A stretch of 58,650 nucleotides of DNA from Lysinibacillus cavernae (GTDB lineage: Bacteria > Bacillota > Bacilli > Bacillales_A > Planococcaceae): NCBI RefSeq assembly GCF_009724685.1, contig NZ_WMEF01000018.1:1-58650 (forward strand), read 5' to 3'. Shown piece by piece: positions 21,027 through 29,904 of this stretch (within the stretch, counting starts at the first letter, position 1; every line of letters starts with the position of its first letter). A model generated the notes under the pieces. The model ran no database searches. It saw only the letters and a program-made list of their open reading frames with translations, and was not told the origin of the DNA. The translations under genes were made by a program, and so were the position numbers.

Positions 21027-22025
21027 TTGGTATCTTCCAAAGATGTGGCAAAGCATGCTGGCGTATCTCAAACAACCGTGTCTAGAGTGTTGAATACGCC
21101 AGAATTTGTAAAGCCAAAAACAATTGAAAAAGTGATGAAGGCGATTGAGGAATTAAACTATATACCAAATGATATTGCAAGATCGCTTGTTCAGAAAAAA
21201 ACAGGCATTATCACACTGATTTCAGGGCCATTACACAATCCTTTTTTTGTTGATACAACAACTGCAATCGTTAATTATGTCAATTCACGAGGCTATAAAG
21301 TGAATGTCTATTTTGGTACTGAAGATAATTTAGATTCCATTTACAATGCGGTTTTAGAGACGAAGGCAGATGCGATTATTTTATCTTCCATGCTATTTCA
21401 AGATGATTTGTTTTTTAAACTAGAAAAACGGGGAATCCCATTTATTATGTTTAATCGTAAGCATCAAGAAAATAGACATTTTGTTGAAATTGATAATGTG
21501 AATGCTGGCTATATAGCAGCTAACCATGTCCTATCATTAGGGCATCAATCAATATGCTGGATTGGTGGTCCCCATCAAATGAGTACATTTGATGGGCGCT
21601 ATCAGGGGTTTAAAAAGGCAGTAAAAAATCATGGAATAGATGCCAAATCAATACCTACTTTTATAACTAATACGAATAAAAAGGATATTGAACGCGCCTT
21701 TGATGAGCTATTAAAACTCGACATAAGACCTACTGCTATTTGTGCAGCTACGGATGCAATTGCCATCGAAATATTGAATCTTTGTTTAGAGCGAGGATTC
21801 CAAGTTCCTAAAGATTTTAATGTCATTGGCATTGATAATGTCGAGCTCAGTAAACATCATTCTATTGCTTTAACTACAGTAGGTTTAACCTCAGAAGAAA
21901 ACTTAGGTTTTATTGCCATTAAAAAATTATTTGAGGTCATGGAGAAAAAAAGTACTTGCATCCAGCAAACAGAGTCTGTTAAACTTTTCCCAAGAAATAC
22001 AACGTGTAAAAATGAACTGATTTAA
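21027..22025 (+). CDS. LacI-family transcriptional regulator
   Basis: About 332 residues. The N-terminal helix-turn-helix reads SSKDVAKHAGVSQTTVSRVL and the hinge helix NDIARSLVQKKTG. The periplasmic-binding-protein-like core contains GGPHQMSTFDGRYQGFKKA and NVIGIDNVELS. I choose TTG 21027, five bases after GGGTGG, because an ATG at 21006 lies only about 12 bases behind the -10 box and has no ribosome site. It sits directly upstream of the aldehyde dehydrogenase-lactonase-alcohol dehydrogenase genes and is the obvious candidate to control them; the effector (lactone, hydroxy acid or semialdehyde) is unknown. Confidence 0.9.
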   Translation: MVSSKDVAKHAGVSQTTVSRVLNTPEFVKPKTIEKVMKAIEELNYIPNDIARSLVQKKTGIITLISGPLHNPFFVDTTTAIVNYVNSRGYKVNVYFGTEDNLDSIYNAVLETKADAIILSSMLFQDDLFFKLEKRGIPFIMFNRKHQENRHFVEIDNVNAGYIAANHVLSLGHQSICWIGGPHQMSTFDGRYQGFKKAVKNHGIDAKSIPTFITNTNKKDIERAFDELLKLDIRPTAICAATDAIAIEILNLCLERGFQVPKDFNVIGIDNVELSKHHSIALTTVGLTSEENLGFIAIKKLFEVMEKKSTCIQQTESVKLFPRNTTCKNELI

Positions 22026-22049
22026 TATCAGTTTATTTTTTACACCAAA

Positions 22050-22097
22050 ATGGTTACGTATTCATTTCTTTATTTTCTGAAATGAATACGTAACCAT
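22050..22097. promoter_or_regulatory. Paired LacI-type operators
   Basis: ATGGTTACGTATTCAT (22050-22065) and ATGAATACGTAACCAT (22082-22097) are each near-palindromes ATGnnTACGTAnnCAT centred on CG, the usual LacI-family operator form. They are exact inverted copies, part of a perfect 19-bp inverted repeat with a 10-base gap. The centres are 32 bp apart, three helical turns. The ribosome site of the aldehyde dehydrogenase starts one base later. As RNA the same repeat would be a 19-bp hairpin. Confidence 0.75.
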
Positions 22098-22109
22098 TGG
22101 GAGGAAGGA

Positions 22110-23543
22110 GTGAAACAAGTCTTGAAAAGGGGCTTATGGATTAATGGGGAGTGGAAAATGACAGCTGAATGGATAGAGGTTCAAGCTCCCTATTCACAAG
22201 AGGCGATTGCACAATTTGCAATGGCCACTGAACAAGATGTACAGGAGGCAATTGCAAGTGCACATGCAGCAGCACCAAAAATGGCTGCTTTAACCGCTTT
22301 TCAACGCGCAGAGATATTGGAGCAGTTATCCACGCTATTTGCAGAGAATCGGGAAGAAGCGGCAAATATTATTTCATTGGAATCAGCAAAGCCATTAAAG
22401 TATGCCTACGCTGAAATTGATCGCACAATTGAAACGTATAAATTTGCTGCAGAAGAAGCGAAGCGACTAACGGGTGAAATGATTCCAATGGATGCATCGA
22501 TAAATGGAGAGGGACGATTTGCTTATACGATACGTGAACCAATCGGCGTTATAGCAGCGATTACACCATTTAACTTTCCGCAAAACCTAGTGGCACATAA
22601 AGTAGGCCCAGCATTAGCAGCAGGCAATACAATTGTTCTAAAACCTGCCACGCAAACGGCATTGTCAGCTCATTTTCTAGCCAAGTTATTGACCCAAACC
22701 AATTTACCAGCAGGTGCCTTTAATCTTGTTACTGGACAGGGGAAATTAGTAGGCGATGTATTTTTAGCCCATCCAAACGTTAAAATGATTACGTTTACAG
22801 GAAGTCCTGCGGTAGGGATTTCCTTACGTAATCGAGCTGGATTGAAGAAAGTTACCTTAGAATTAGGTTCCAATGCCGGTGTAATTATTGATGAAGGGGT
22901 CCAGCTCGATCGCATTATGGATCGTATTGTCATGGGGGCTTTTTCAAATCAAGGCCAAGTTTGTATTTCCTTACAGCGTATTTATGTAATGGAGAGAATG
23001 ATACACGAATTTTTAACGCTGTTTAAAGAAAAAATAGAACAGCTTACAATTGGTGATCCAATGGATAGCAAGACGGATCTAGCGACGATGATTTCACATA
23101 CTGAACAACAACGTGCCCAAGAATGGATTGAAGAGGCAGTCTCTGAAGGGGCACAAGTGATTACTGGTGGCCACATAGACAACCATGTTTTATTGCCGAC
23201 TGTTTTATACAATGTTCAACCACAAAGTCGTGTGTCCTGTGAGGAAATTTTTGCACCTGTCGTCACGGTCAATACAGTTTCTTCGATGGAGGATGCAATA
23301 GCAGCTATTAATGATTCCCACTACGGCTTACAGGCTGGTATTTTCACTCCTTCTATTCAGACTGCATTTCAAGCTACGAAAGCATTACAAGTTGGCGGTG
23401 TCATTATTAATGATGTACCTACTTATCGGGTAGATCATATGCCGTACGGTGGAGTGAAGGAAAGTGGCACTGGTCGTGAGGGCATTAAATATGCGATTGA
23501 AGAAATGACGGAAATGAAGTTAGTCATTTGGAATAACCAATAA
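22110..23543 (+). CDS. Aldehyde dehydrogenase, probable succinate-semialdehyde type
   Basis: 477 residues. The NAD-binding segment is ITPFNFP (151-157), the general-base glutamate is in LELGSNAG (Glu251) and the catalytic cysteine is in QGQVCISLQR (Cys285). The start is GTG 22110 with GGAGG five bases upstream; TTG 22122 is possible. Its partners, a lactonase and an iron alcohol dehydrogenase, reproduce the Agrobacterium BlcA/BlcB/BlcC set, in which this enzyme oxidises succinate semialdehyde to succinate. That assignment rests on context; sequence alone says only ALDH superfamily. Confidence 0.85.
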   Translation: MKQVLKRGLWINGEWKMTAEWIEVQAPYSQEAIAQFAMATEQDVQEAIASAHAAAPKMAALTAFQRAEILEQLSTLFAENREEAANIISLESAKPLKYAYAEIDRTIETYKFAAEEAKRLTGEMIPMDASINGEGRFAYTIREPIGVIAAITPFNFPQNLVAHKVGPALAAGNTIVLKPATQTALSAHFLAKLLTQTNLPAGAFNLVTGQGKLVGDVFLAHPNVKMITFTGSPAVGISLRNRAGLKKVTLELGSNAGVIIDEGVQLDRIMDRIVMGAFSNQGQVCISLQRIYVMERMIHEFLTLFKEKIEQLTIGDPMDSKTDLATMISHTEQQRAQEWIEEAVSEGAQVITGGHIDNHVLLPTVLYNVQPQSRVSCEEIFAPVVTVNTVSSMEDAIAAINDSHYGLQAGIFTPSIQTAFQATKALQVGGVIINDVPTYRVDHMPYGGVKESGTGREGIKYAIEEMTEMKLVIWNNQ

Positions 23544-23564
23544 TCACGAATGGAGATGGGAAAA

Positions 23565-24410
23565 ATGAAAACAATCAAACAACACCCAAAATTGTATGTG
23601 ATGGACAATGGTACGATGCGAATGGATAAAAACTATATGATTGCGATGCATAATCCAGCAACCATCGATCATCCAAACCAACCAAATGAATTTGTGGAGT
23701 TCCCAGTTTATACAGTGCTGATTGACCATCCAGAGGGCAAAATTCTATTTGATACAGCATGTAACCCAAACTCGATGGGACCAGAAGGACGATGGGGTGA
23801 ATTTACGCAAAAAGCGTTCCCTATTAATATGCCAGAAGAATGCTATTTACATCACCGGTTAGAAGAATTAAACGTTCGTCCCGAGGATATCAAATATGTA
23901 GTTGCTTCCCATTTGCATCTCGACCATGCAGGCTGCTTAGAATTATTTACAAATGCGACGATTATTGTACAGGAAGACGAGTTTAATGGAACATTACAAA
24001 CATATGCTAGAAACGTGAAAGACGGTGCTTATGTTTGGGGTGACATTGATATGTGGATTAAAAACAATCTACAATGGCGCTTAATCAAGCGTGGCGAGGA
24101 TCAAGTGAAGCTAGCAGAAGGGATACAAGTATTGAATTTTGGTAGTGGCCATGCTTGGGGTATGTTAGGTTTGCATATTCAGATGCCAGATACAGGAGGC
24201 ATCATTTTAGCCTCAGATGCCATTTACACGGCAGAAAGCTTTGGCCCTCCTGTCAAGCCACCTGGCATTATCTATGATTCTGTAGGCTATAATACTACTG
24301 TTGAACGGATTCGAAGACTAGCAAATGAAACAAATTCACAAGTATGGTTTGGTCATGATCCTGTACAATTCAAATCGTTTAGAAAATCGACGGAAGGCTA
24401 TTATGAATAG
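23565..24410 (+). CDS. Metallo-beta-lactamase-fold lactonase (AttM/BlcC/AiiA-like)
   Basis: 281 residues from ATG 23565, nine bases after GGAG; an ATG at 23550 has no ribosome site. The dinuclear zinc motif HLHLDH is at 116-121, with a downstream metal histidine in FGSGHAWGMLGLH, aspartate in LASDAIY and histidine in WFGHDPVQF. This is the N-acyl-homoserine-lactonase branch of the fold, whose members also open gamma-butyrolactone. Placement between an ALDH and an iron ADH points to butyrolactone hydrolysis to 4-hydroxybutyrate as the main job; quorum-quenching activity could be secondary. Confidence 0.85.
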   Translation: MKTIKQHPKLYVMDNGTMRMDKNYMIAMHNPATIDHPNQPNEFVEFPVYTVLIDHPEGKILFDTACNPNSMGPEGRWGEFTQKAFPINMPEECYLHHRLEELNVRPEDIKYVVASHLHLDHAGCLELFTNATIIVQEDEFNGTLQTYARNVKDGAYVWGDIDMWIKNNLQWRLIKRGEDQVKLAEGIQVLNFGSGHAWGMLGLHIQMPDTGGIILASDAIYTAESFGPPVKPPGIIYDSVGYNTTVERIRRLANETNSQVWFGHDPVQFKSFRKSTEGYYE

Positions 24411-24427
24411 ATAGGAGTAGAGAAGTC

Positions 24428-25600
24428 ATGCATAAATTAACCTTTACACCTACAAGCTATACCGGCTGGGGTAGTTTGAGTCAGCTCATGCTAGAGGTAG
24501 AGAAGTTTAACGCTCGCAATATTTTGATCGTGACAGATCCATTATTAAAAGAAATAGGTTTAACAGATCATGTTGAAAAACCTTTGTTCGAAAAAGGCTA
24601 TTCAACAACCATTTATACTGATATTGCACCAGAACCCGCACTCGCAATTGGCGAAAGACTTGTAGCTTATACACGTCATCATTCATTTGATTTAGTGATT
24701 GGTGTAGGTGGAGGCAGTGCGCTAGATTTAGCAAAGCTTGCTGCTGTGTTAGCAACACATGAGGGAAAAGTAGCAGATTATTTAAACTTAACAGGAACAA
24801 AAACAGTAGACAATAAAGGTCTACCTAAAATCTTAATCCCGACGACTTCTGGGACAGGCTCGGAAGTAACGAATATCTCTGTCCTGTCACTCGATACGAC
24901 GAAAGATGTCGTGACACATGATTATTTATTAGCGGATGTAGCAATTGTGGACCCTGCCCTTACGATTTCTTTACCACCAAAGGTGACGGCAGCTACAGGT
25001 GTCGATGCCTTGACACATGCTATCGAAGCCTATGTATCTGTGAATGCTAATGAAGTAACAGATGCCCTTGCACTACAAGCCATTCGATTAATCAGTCATT
25101 CAATTCGAACAGCTGTCCATGATGGGCAAAACAAGCAAGCTCGAACAGATATGAGTTATGGTAGCTATTTAGCAGGTTTGGCCTTTTTCAATGCAGGTGT
25201 AGCGGGCGTCCATGCTTTAGCCTATCCACTTGGTGGCCAATTCCATATTGCCCACGGTGATTCTAATGCAGTACTGTTACCGTATGTCATGGGTTATATT
25301 CGTCAAAGCTGTGAGAAGCGCATGAAAGATATTGTCGATGCGATGGGCCTATCATCCATGTACTTATCACAACAAGAGGCTTCCTATAAATGTGTAGAAG
25401 CTTTACACCAACTGATAAAAGATGTTCAAATTCCTTCAACTTTACAAGGATTCGGTATACCAGCATCTGCACTAGAACAATTAACAGAGGACGCTACAAA
25501 GCAAACACGAATTTTAGCGCGTAGCCCAATGCCACTAGAGCGTGAAGATATTTATAAAATTTATCAAGCTGCCTACGATGGCGAGGTTCAGGAACCATAA
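24428..25600 (+). CDS. Iron-type alcohol dehydrogenase, probable 4-hydroxybutyrate dehydrogenase
   Basis: 390 residues, group III ADH. NAD(P)-binding GGGSALD is at 94-100, IPTTSGTGSEVT follows, and the metal site is built from GVDALTHAIEAYVS and AGVAGVHALAYPLGGQFHIAHGDSNA. TAGGAG precedes the ATG, 17 bases after the lactonase stop. In the proposed pathway it oxidises 4-hydroxybutyrate to succinate semialdehyde, the substrate of the ALDH two genes upstream. Other primary alcohols cannot be excluded. Confidence 0.88.
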   Translation: MHKLTFTPTSYTGWGSLSQLMLEVEKFNARNILIVTDPLLKEIGLTDHVEKPLFEKGYSTTIYTDIAPEPALAIGERLVAYTRHHSFDLVIGVGGGSALDLAKLAAVLATHEGKVADYLNLTGTKTVDNKGLPKILIPTTSGTGSEVTNISVLSLDTTKDVVTHDYLLADVAIVDPALTISLPPKVTAATGVDALTHAIEAYVSVNANEVTDALALQAIRLISHSIRTAVHDGQNKQARTDMSYGSYLAGLAFFNAGVAGVHALAYPLGGQFHIAHGDSNAVLLPYVMGYIRQSCEKRMKDIVDAMGLSSMYLSQQEASYKCVEALHQLIKDVQIPSTLQGFGIPASALEQLTEDATKQTRILARSPMPLEREDIYKIYQAAYDGEVQEP

Positions 25601-25651
25601 GAAAAAGAGAAACATTGCTTTTATGATTAAGAGCTTAAAAAATATAAATAA

Positions 25652-25695
25652 AGGGACAAAACATATTAATAGGAATAATATGTTTTGTCCTTTTT
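25652..25695 (+). terminator. Terminator of the lactone operon
   Basis: A long stem GGACAAAACATATTA/TAATATGTTTTGTCC (15 bp) with a short loop is followed by TTTTTG. Confidence 0.88.
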
Positions 25696-25827
25696 GTCAA
25701 CGTTAAGAAAAAATGAAACCAAATAAGCTTTGGGTCCATATATACTTCAATTTACGGAGCCTTTTAGTACAATAAGGATTGACATAATAAATAGGTAGCC
25801 CTGTATTAAAACGAAAGGAGTGCTAAA

Positions 25828-26214
25828 TTGGATAAGTTTGAAGACTTCCTCCCAAGAAATATATATGATGTTGATAAAGTTGAAAAAATCAAAAAACTAG
25901 ATAGCTATATAGTAGTGCCTTTATTGCCTAGCCTCCTCGTATTCATTCAGGATATGAACTGGCCAGTTGCACCTGGCATATTGGAGATTTTATTAACGTT
26001 CCCCAAGGAAATTGTTCCTCATGTACAAGATGTTTTATGTTCAGATGACGATAACTGGAAATAGTTTATTCTGCAATTTTTGGTTATCCGTTTGCCGGTA
26101 GAGTCAAAAGTTCAATTGAAAGAGTATTTAACAAGGGTGGCCGAAACCCCCACACAAAATGAGATCGCAGAAGAACTTGATGAAATCGCAAAAGAAATTT
26201 TAGAAACACTCTGA
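25828..26214 (+). pseudogene. DUF5071-like gene interrupted by one amber codon
   Basis: TTG 25828 follows AAAGGAG with nine bases of spacing. The first 78 codons (LPRNIYDVDKVEKIKKLDSY ... MNWPVAPGILEILLTFPKEI) end at TAG 26062-26064. The same frame continues for 49 more sense codons (FILQFLVIRLPVESKVQL ... DEIAKEILETL) to TGA 26212. As I recall the family, the motif at the break is WKYW/WKYF, so TAG stands where tyrosine is expected: a one-base nonsense mutation, a sequencing error or readthrough. The 127-residue total matches the family length. Function unknown. Confidence 0.75.
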
Positions 26215-26264
26215 TATAAAATAATTATGATTAAATTATTAATTTAACGCACGAAGTTTTAAGT

Positions 26265-26316
26265 AAAAAAAGGATAGGTATAGCAGGAATTCTCACTGCT
26301 TACCTATCCTTTTTTT
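26265..26316. terminator. Strong bidirectional terminator
   Basis: AAAAAAAGGATAGGTA pairs with TACCTATCCTTTTTTT, with an inner AGCAG/CTGCT stem. It is flanked by A- and T-runs, so it works in both directions between convergent genes. Confidence 0.9.
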
Positions 26317-26404
26317 AATATATCTCGATTTAGTATACTATTTACAATATTTTTATCTTTTTTCTCTTCAAAAAGAGGAACCCATTAAACTCAGACACGG
26401 GGTG

Positions 26405-27394
26405 TTATTTATAGTGTTCCACGTATTTTCCTTCTTCAAAAATTTCTTGTGCACTTAAAGCAGTCCAATCCTCTGGAGTTTTATCAGGATTCAAGTCAAG
26501 ATAGGATCTAATCATCTTGTAGCCTTCACTGTAACCGTAATTTTTCGGCAACCCTTTTCCACCGTATAAAACCTCTGAAGTACGATTCGAGTCGTACTTA
26601 TTTAAATCAGGTTCAACTTTAGACCATAACACCTTGTTGTAGTTCAAATCCATTGGTATATAGCCGATGTCGGGATAAACGGACTCTTCAAACATGACCG
26701 CTTTACCTTCAAAGACTATATTATCCAAAACCGAAGCCCCGTCATATTTACTAGCATACTTCTCTGCCCATACGCTGTGATGGTATTCGTGGGCAACGGT
26801 TAACTTTAAACTATCATCCAAAACATTTAGATTAAGCGGGAGGATAATTTTGCCCGCCCCAACTGCGAATGGCGTCCTATTATTGGCGTAGGAAGGGAAT
26901 ACGCAAACCGCTACATCACTTTGAGAGGGTAAGAGGTCTGCGGATTTCAACAGAGATTCTTGAATGAGTTGATTGATTTCTGCTTTACGAGTCTCCATTT
27001 TTTCACTTACCACTTGTATTTCTGTTAACTCTTTAGGAACCGTATTTAGAAGGGTTTCTGCCATATGAATGTATTCTCCATTTTCAAAACAGTCCTGGTA
27101 TATCGGTTGAATGATTTCTTTATTATACAGTTCCAAGATTTCCGAGGTTGAAAGATTTGAATTATCTCTGACCTTTTCAATAAAAGGATAAAACAGTTGA
27201 TTGGCATGAATAATTTTGTATTTTTGTTTAGTTTGAGGGTGCTCGAATGAAAACACCATCTCTTTGTCATCTGTTATTTGCTCTTTCTCATGAAGTTGGT
27301 TCTCACCTTTTTCAGTTTGTGTGCAGGAAGTAAGCAATAGTAGTAATAGACATAGAATAAAAGTTGCACCGATTTTAAATTTCATTTTCAACAT
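26405..27394 (-). CDS. Lipoprotein with HExxH, YjaZ/DUF2268-like putative metalloprotease
   Basis: 329 residues. A lipoprotein signal peptide (FKIGATFILCLLLLLLTSC) ends in the lipobox LTSC, so the protein should be lipid-anchored outside the cell. The zinc signature is VAHEYHHSVWAEKY near residue 200, and a downstream glutamate in IVFEGKAVMFEE may be the third ligand. This matches the DUF2268 group that includes Bacillus YjaZ. AGGAGGG lies close to the start; the second methionine three codons on is equally possible. Monocistronic. Substrate unknown. Confidence 0.8.
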   Translation of the reverse strand: MLKMKFKIGATFILCLLLLLLTSCTQTEKGENQLHEKEQITDDKEMVFSFEHPQTKQKYKIIHANQLFYPFIEKVRDNSNLSTSEILELYNKEIIQPIYQDCFENGEYIHMAETLLNTVPKELTEIQVVSEKMETRKAEINQLIQESLLKSADLLPSQSDVAVCVFPSYANNRTPFAVGAGKIILPLNLNVLDDSLKLTVAHEYHHSVWAEKYASKYDGASVLDNIVFEGKAVMFEESVYPDIGYIPMDLNYNKVLWSKVEPDLNKYDSNRTSEVLYGGKGLPKNYGYSEGYKMIRSYLDLNPDKTPEDWTALSAQEIFEEGKYVEHYK

Positions 27395-27780
27395 TTCCCT
27401 CCTGATTTATGGAAGCTATTAATTCTTTTCAATGCCAATTATAACTTATATTACCAAATGAGGGTAGAATGAGAACGGTATTTGTCATGCTTTGTTATGT
27501 AAACCTTCAATAATTTTGTAAAATTATTTTTCTTTTCTACATTTTAAACAAACAGCAATACTCTTTTCCCTTTTAGGGCCATTTTGAGTACCCAATTTCT
27601 TGTTTACATTACAGAGAAATTGGATTTTTATTTATGGATTATCTTAACGTTGTAAATTTCTGTCTCCTAACGATACCTGAGGTGCAGCTTGACAGAGAAA
27701 AATACATAAGAGAATACTAGTGTTTTTATGTACTTTGCACTAATTATCTTTTTATTTCTTAATTGGTTAGTTAATTTCAA
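27395..27780. other. Intergenic stretch with an orphan terminator-like hairpin
   Basis: No gene seen. CCAATTTCT (27592-27600) pairs with AGAAATTGG (27615-27623) and is followed by ATTTTTATTTA, a plus-strand terminator shape with no upstream gene on that strand. It may be a relic of a lost gene or end a small RNA. Confidence 0.4.
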
Positions 27781-27809
27781 TTGTTATTGTAACAACAATA
27801 GTGTATTAT
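27781..27809 (+). promoter_or_regulatory. PadR-operon promoter with dyad over the -35
   Basis: TTGTTA (27781-27786), 17-bp spacer, TATTAT (27804-27809). The -35 is inside the inverted repeat TTGTTA-TTG-TAACAA (27781-27795). Downstream, CATATAGT occurs twice, 14 bp apart, before the ribosome site. These fit autorepression by the PadR protein encoded next. Confidence 0.6.
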
Positions 27810-27865
27810 GCATAGTATAAACCATATAGTGTATGTCATATAGTATATAAAGTTGAGGTGGGTGA

Positions 27866-28213
27866 ATGAGTACATTACTGAATTCATTAACGACAGAGCT
27901 TAGGAGAGGAACGCTGACATTGGCTGTTTTAAGTCAATTGAGAACACCCCAGTATGGATATTCACTTGTTCAGTTATTGGAGGAATCAGGCATTAACATT
28001 GATCAAAGCACCTTATATCCATTGCTTCGTCGTTTAGAAAAACAGGAGTTAGTAACGAGCAGCTGGGATACCTCTGAGAGCAGGCCCCGTAAGTATTATG
28101 TTTTAAGTGAATATGGTCTGGAAATCTACTTGCAGTTAAAAAAAGAATGGATTAAAAATTCGAAAGAACTTTACGGTTTATTAAAAGGAGATGAGGAAGA
28201 TGAATTTGATTGA
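27866..28213 (+). CDS. PadR-family transcriptional regulator
   Basis: 115 residues. The winged helix-turn-helix is at about 12-85 (LRRGTLTLAVLSQL, YGYSLVQLLEESG, STLYPLLRRLEKQELV, RPRKYYVLSEYG), with a short C-terminal dimerisation helix. PadR proteins repress their own operon and neighbouring membrane or efflux genes until a ligand binds. GAGGTGGGTGA precedes the ATG. It overlaps the next gene by 14 bases and is certainly co-transcribed with it. Confidence 0.93.
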   Translation: MSTLLNSLTTELRRGTLTLAVLSQLRTPQYGYSLVQLLEESGINIDQSTLYPLLRRLEKQELVTSSWDTSESRPRKYYVLSEYGLEIYLQLKKEWIKNSKELYGLLKGDEEDEFD

Positions 28214-29198
28214 GGTTTATATTCAAGAGGTCATTCGCAGGATTCCTGAAAAAGGCCGTGCAGATATTGCACTCGAGTTGCGTTCAACGATTGAGGATAT
28301 GCTGCCTAATGATTACAACGAGCAAGATGTTAAGGTGGTAATTGAAAAATTAGGGAATCCAGCCGCATTAGCGAGCGGTTATCGAGATCAACCAATGCAT
28401 CTCATAGGCCCACGCTATTTTGATGTATATGTCTCATTATTGAAAATGATTGTACCAATTGCTTCTGTGGTCGCACTCATTTCTATGATTGCCGAAAATT
28501 TTATCGGTTATCGTGGAGAAGAAGCTATTGTAAATGTTGTTCTATCCATAATGGGTGAAGGAATATGGAGAATAATTGAAGTTGGTATACATGTCTTTTT
28601 CTGGGTAACACTCGTTTTCGCCATTATAGAACGAACAGATAAAGGAAAGGATCAGCAGCCATTATCAGCAAGTCTACAAAAATGGACACCTGATGATTTA
28701 AAAAGCATCACTTACATTCCTAAGAAAAAGGCTATTACAAAGTGGGCAGTATTTGGAAGTTTAATGTGGACAGCGATTTGGGCCACCCTTTATTTTTATG
28801 CGGATCACCTTCTAGGTGTATATGAAGGCGGCAGAGCTGGACTTGAATTCGTGATTCCAGCTTTAAATCAGGATGTTTTACTTCGCTATTGGCCAATCGT
28901 TATCTTTGTCATCATCATCGAAGTTGGGCTAGCTCTCTACAAATTAATCAAGGGGCAATGGACGAGAAAAATGGCAATCCTCAATACTGTTTTTGAGCTT
29001 ATTGCAACCGTTGTATTCATTGTTATTTTAAGCAATCCGAATTTAATGTACCAAGATTTTATTATCTATATGAGTGATTTATTTACTACGACAGCCAAGC
29101 AAGTTGAAACAACTATAGTTAGCGGTACATTAATCATATTTATTTTATCTGCGGCATTCAATGTATTCGACGGATTTCGTAAGGCTAGAATCCGTTAA
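28200..29198 (+). CDS. Membrane protein with HAAS-like N-terminal domain
   Basis: 332 residues from ATG 28200, nine bases after AAGGAG inside padR. Residues 1-65 (YIQEVIRRIPEKGRADIALE, VVIEKLGNPAALASGYRDQP) form the small helical domain found in HAAS/DUF1700-type proteins encoded next to PadR regulators. About six hydrophobic segments follow between residues 75 and 325. The usual model is that the membrane protein is controlled by, or senses for, the PadR partner. Its substrate or signal is unknown. Confidence 0.8.
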   Translation: MNLIEVYIQEVIRRIPEKGRADIALELRSTIEDMLPNDYNEQDVKVVIEKLGNPAALASGYRDQPMHLIGPRYFDVYVSLLKMIVPIASVVALISMIAENFIGYRGEEAIVNVVLSIMGEGIWRIIEVGIHVFFWVTLVFAIIERTDKGKDQQPLSASLQKWTPDDLKSITYIPKKKAITKWAVFGSLMWTAIWATLYFYADHLLGVYEGGRAGLEFVIPALNQDVLLRYWPIVIFVIIIEVGLALYKLIKGQWTRKMAILNTVFELIATVVFIVILSNPNLMYQDFIIYMSDLFTTTAKQVETTIVSGTLIIFILSAAFNVFDGFRKARIR

Positions 29199-29350
29199 TC
29201 CTTAGGTATATTAAAGTGGAAGTGCTGATCTTTTTCCATATTGTAAGGTCCTGAATTTTATAGTAGCAGATATAGCCACTATAGACCGAGTAAAAACCAA
29301 ATTACACAGTATGAAAGGAATCCAACCAATAGAGTTTCCATAGAAATAAC

Positions 29351-29386
29351 AAAAAAAGAATCTGCCTTTATCGCAGATTCTTTTTA
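29351..29386. terminator. Bidirectional terminator
   Basis: AAAGAATCTGC pairs with GCAGATTCTTT across a 7-base loop, flanked by A7 and T5. It serves the ferritin gene on the minus strand and the PadR operon on the plus strand. Confidence 0.88.
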
Positions 29387-29394
29387 TTGAAATT

Positions 29395-29904
29395 TTACGC
29401 TTCCGCATCTGGTGTAAAAGTACGAGCCGCTAATTCAGCATCTAGCATAAAGACGGCGTTTGAATCACTTTCGATACGTTCGATTTTACGAATTAATGTA
29501 TCGAATGTAGATTCTTCTTCCACTTGCTCGTCAATGAACCATTTTAAAAAGGCCATTGTCGCGTGTTCACGTTCATCTAAAGCGATATCCGATAAATTAT
29601 AAATGCGACGTGTCACTTCTTTTTCGTGCGATAAAGCCGTTTTGAAGGCATCTAAAATCGATTCGAAATGATTGCCTGGGCTTTCAAAGCCCTGAATCGT
29701 TGCACGGTAGCCCATATCACTTAAGAAATTATAAAATTTCATGGCATGGAAGCGTTCTTCTTCAGCTTGTACTAAAAAGAAGTTAGCGAAGCCATCATAA
29801 TCTTGATCTGTGCAATAGGCTGCCATTGCCATATAGGCATGTGCAGAATAAAATTCAAAATTCATTTGTTCGTTAAGTGCTGTGTGTAGTTTCTCAGATA
29901 ACAT
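29395..29904 (-). CDS. Ferritin
   Basis: 169 residues from ATG 29904, which follows AAAGGAGGAAAAC; a longer frame upstream has no ribosome site. The four-helix bundle begins MLSEKLHTALNEQMNFEFYS. Ferroxidase ligands lie in NEQMNFEFYSAHAY and AEEERFHAMKFYNFL, plus a later glutamate in ALSHEKEVTRRIYNL. It stores iron as a ferric mineral in the cytosol as a 24-mer. TATACT with TTGTAT 18 bases upstream is a possible promoter (minus strand, about 29945-29975). A Fur-like dyad lies further upstream at 30012-30026. Confidence 0.94.
   Translation of the reverse strand: MLSEKLHTALNEQMNFEFYSAHAYMAMAAYCTDQDYDGFANFFLVQAEEERFHAMKFYNFLSDMGYRATIQGFESPGNHFESILDAFKTALSHEKEVTRRIYNLSDIALDEREHATMAFLKWFIDEQVEEESTFDTLIRKIERIESDSNAVFMLDAELAARTFTPDAEA

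Noticed and set aside
22050..22097. Intrinsic terminator between the LacI-type gene and the ALDH
   Set aside because: The 19-bp hairpin has no T-tract on either side and is followed directly by a ribosome site.
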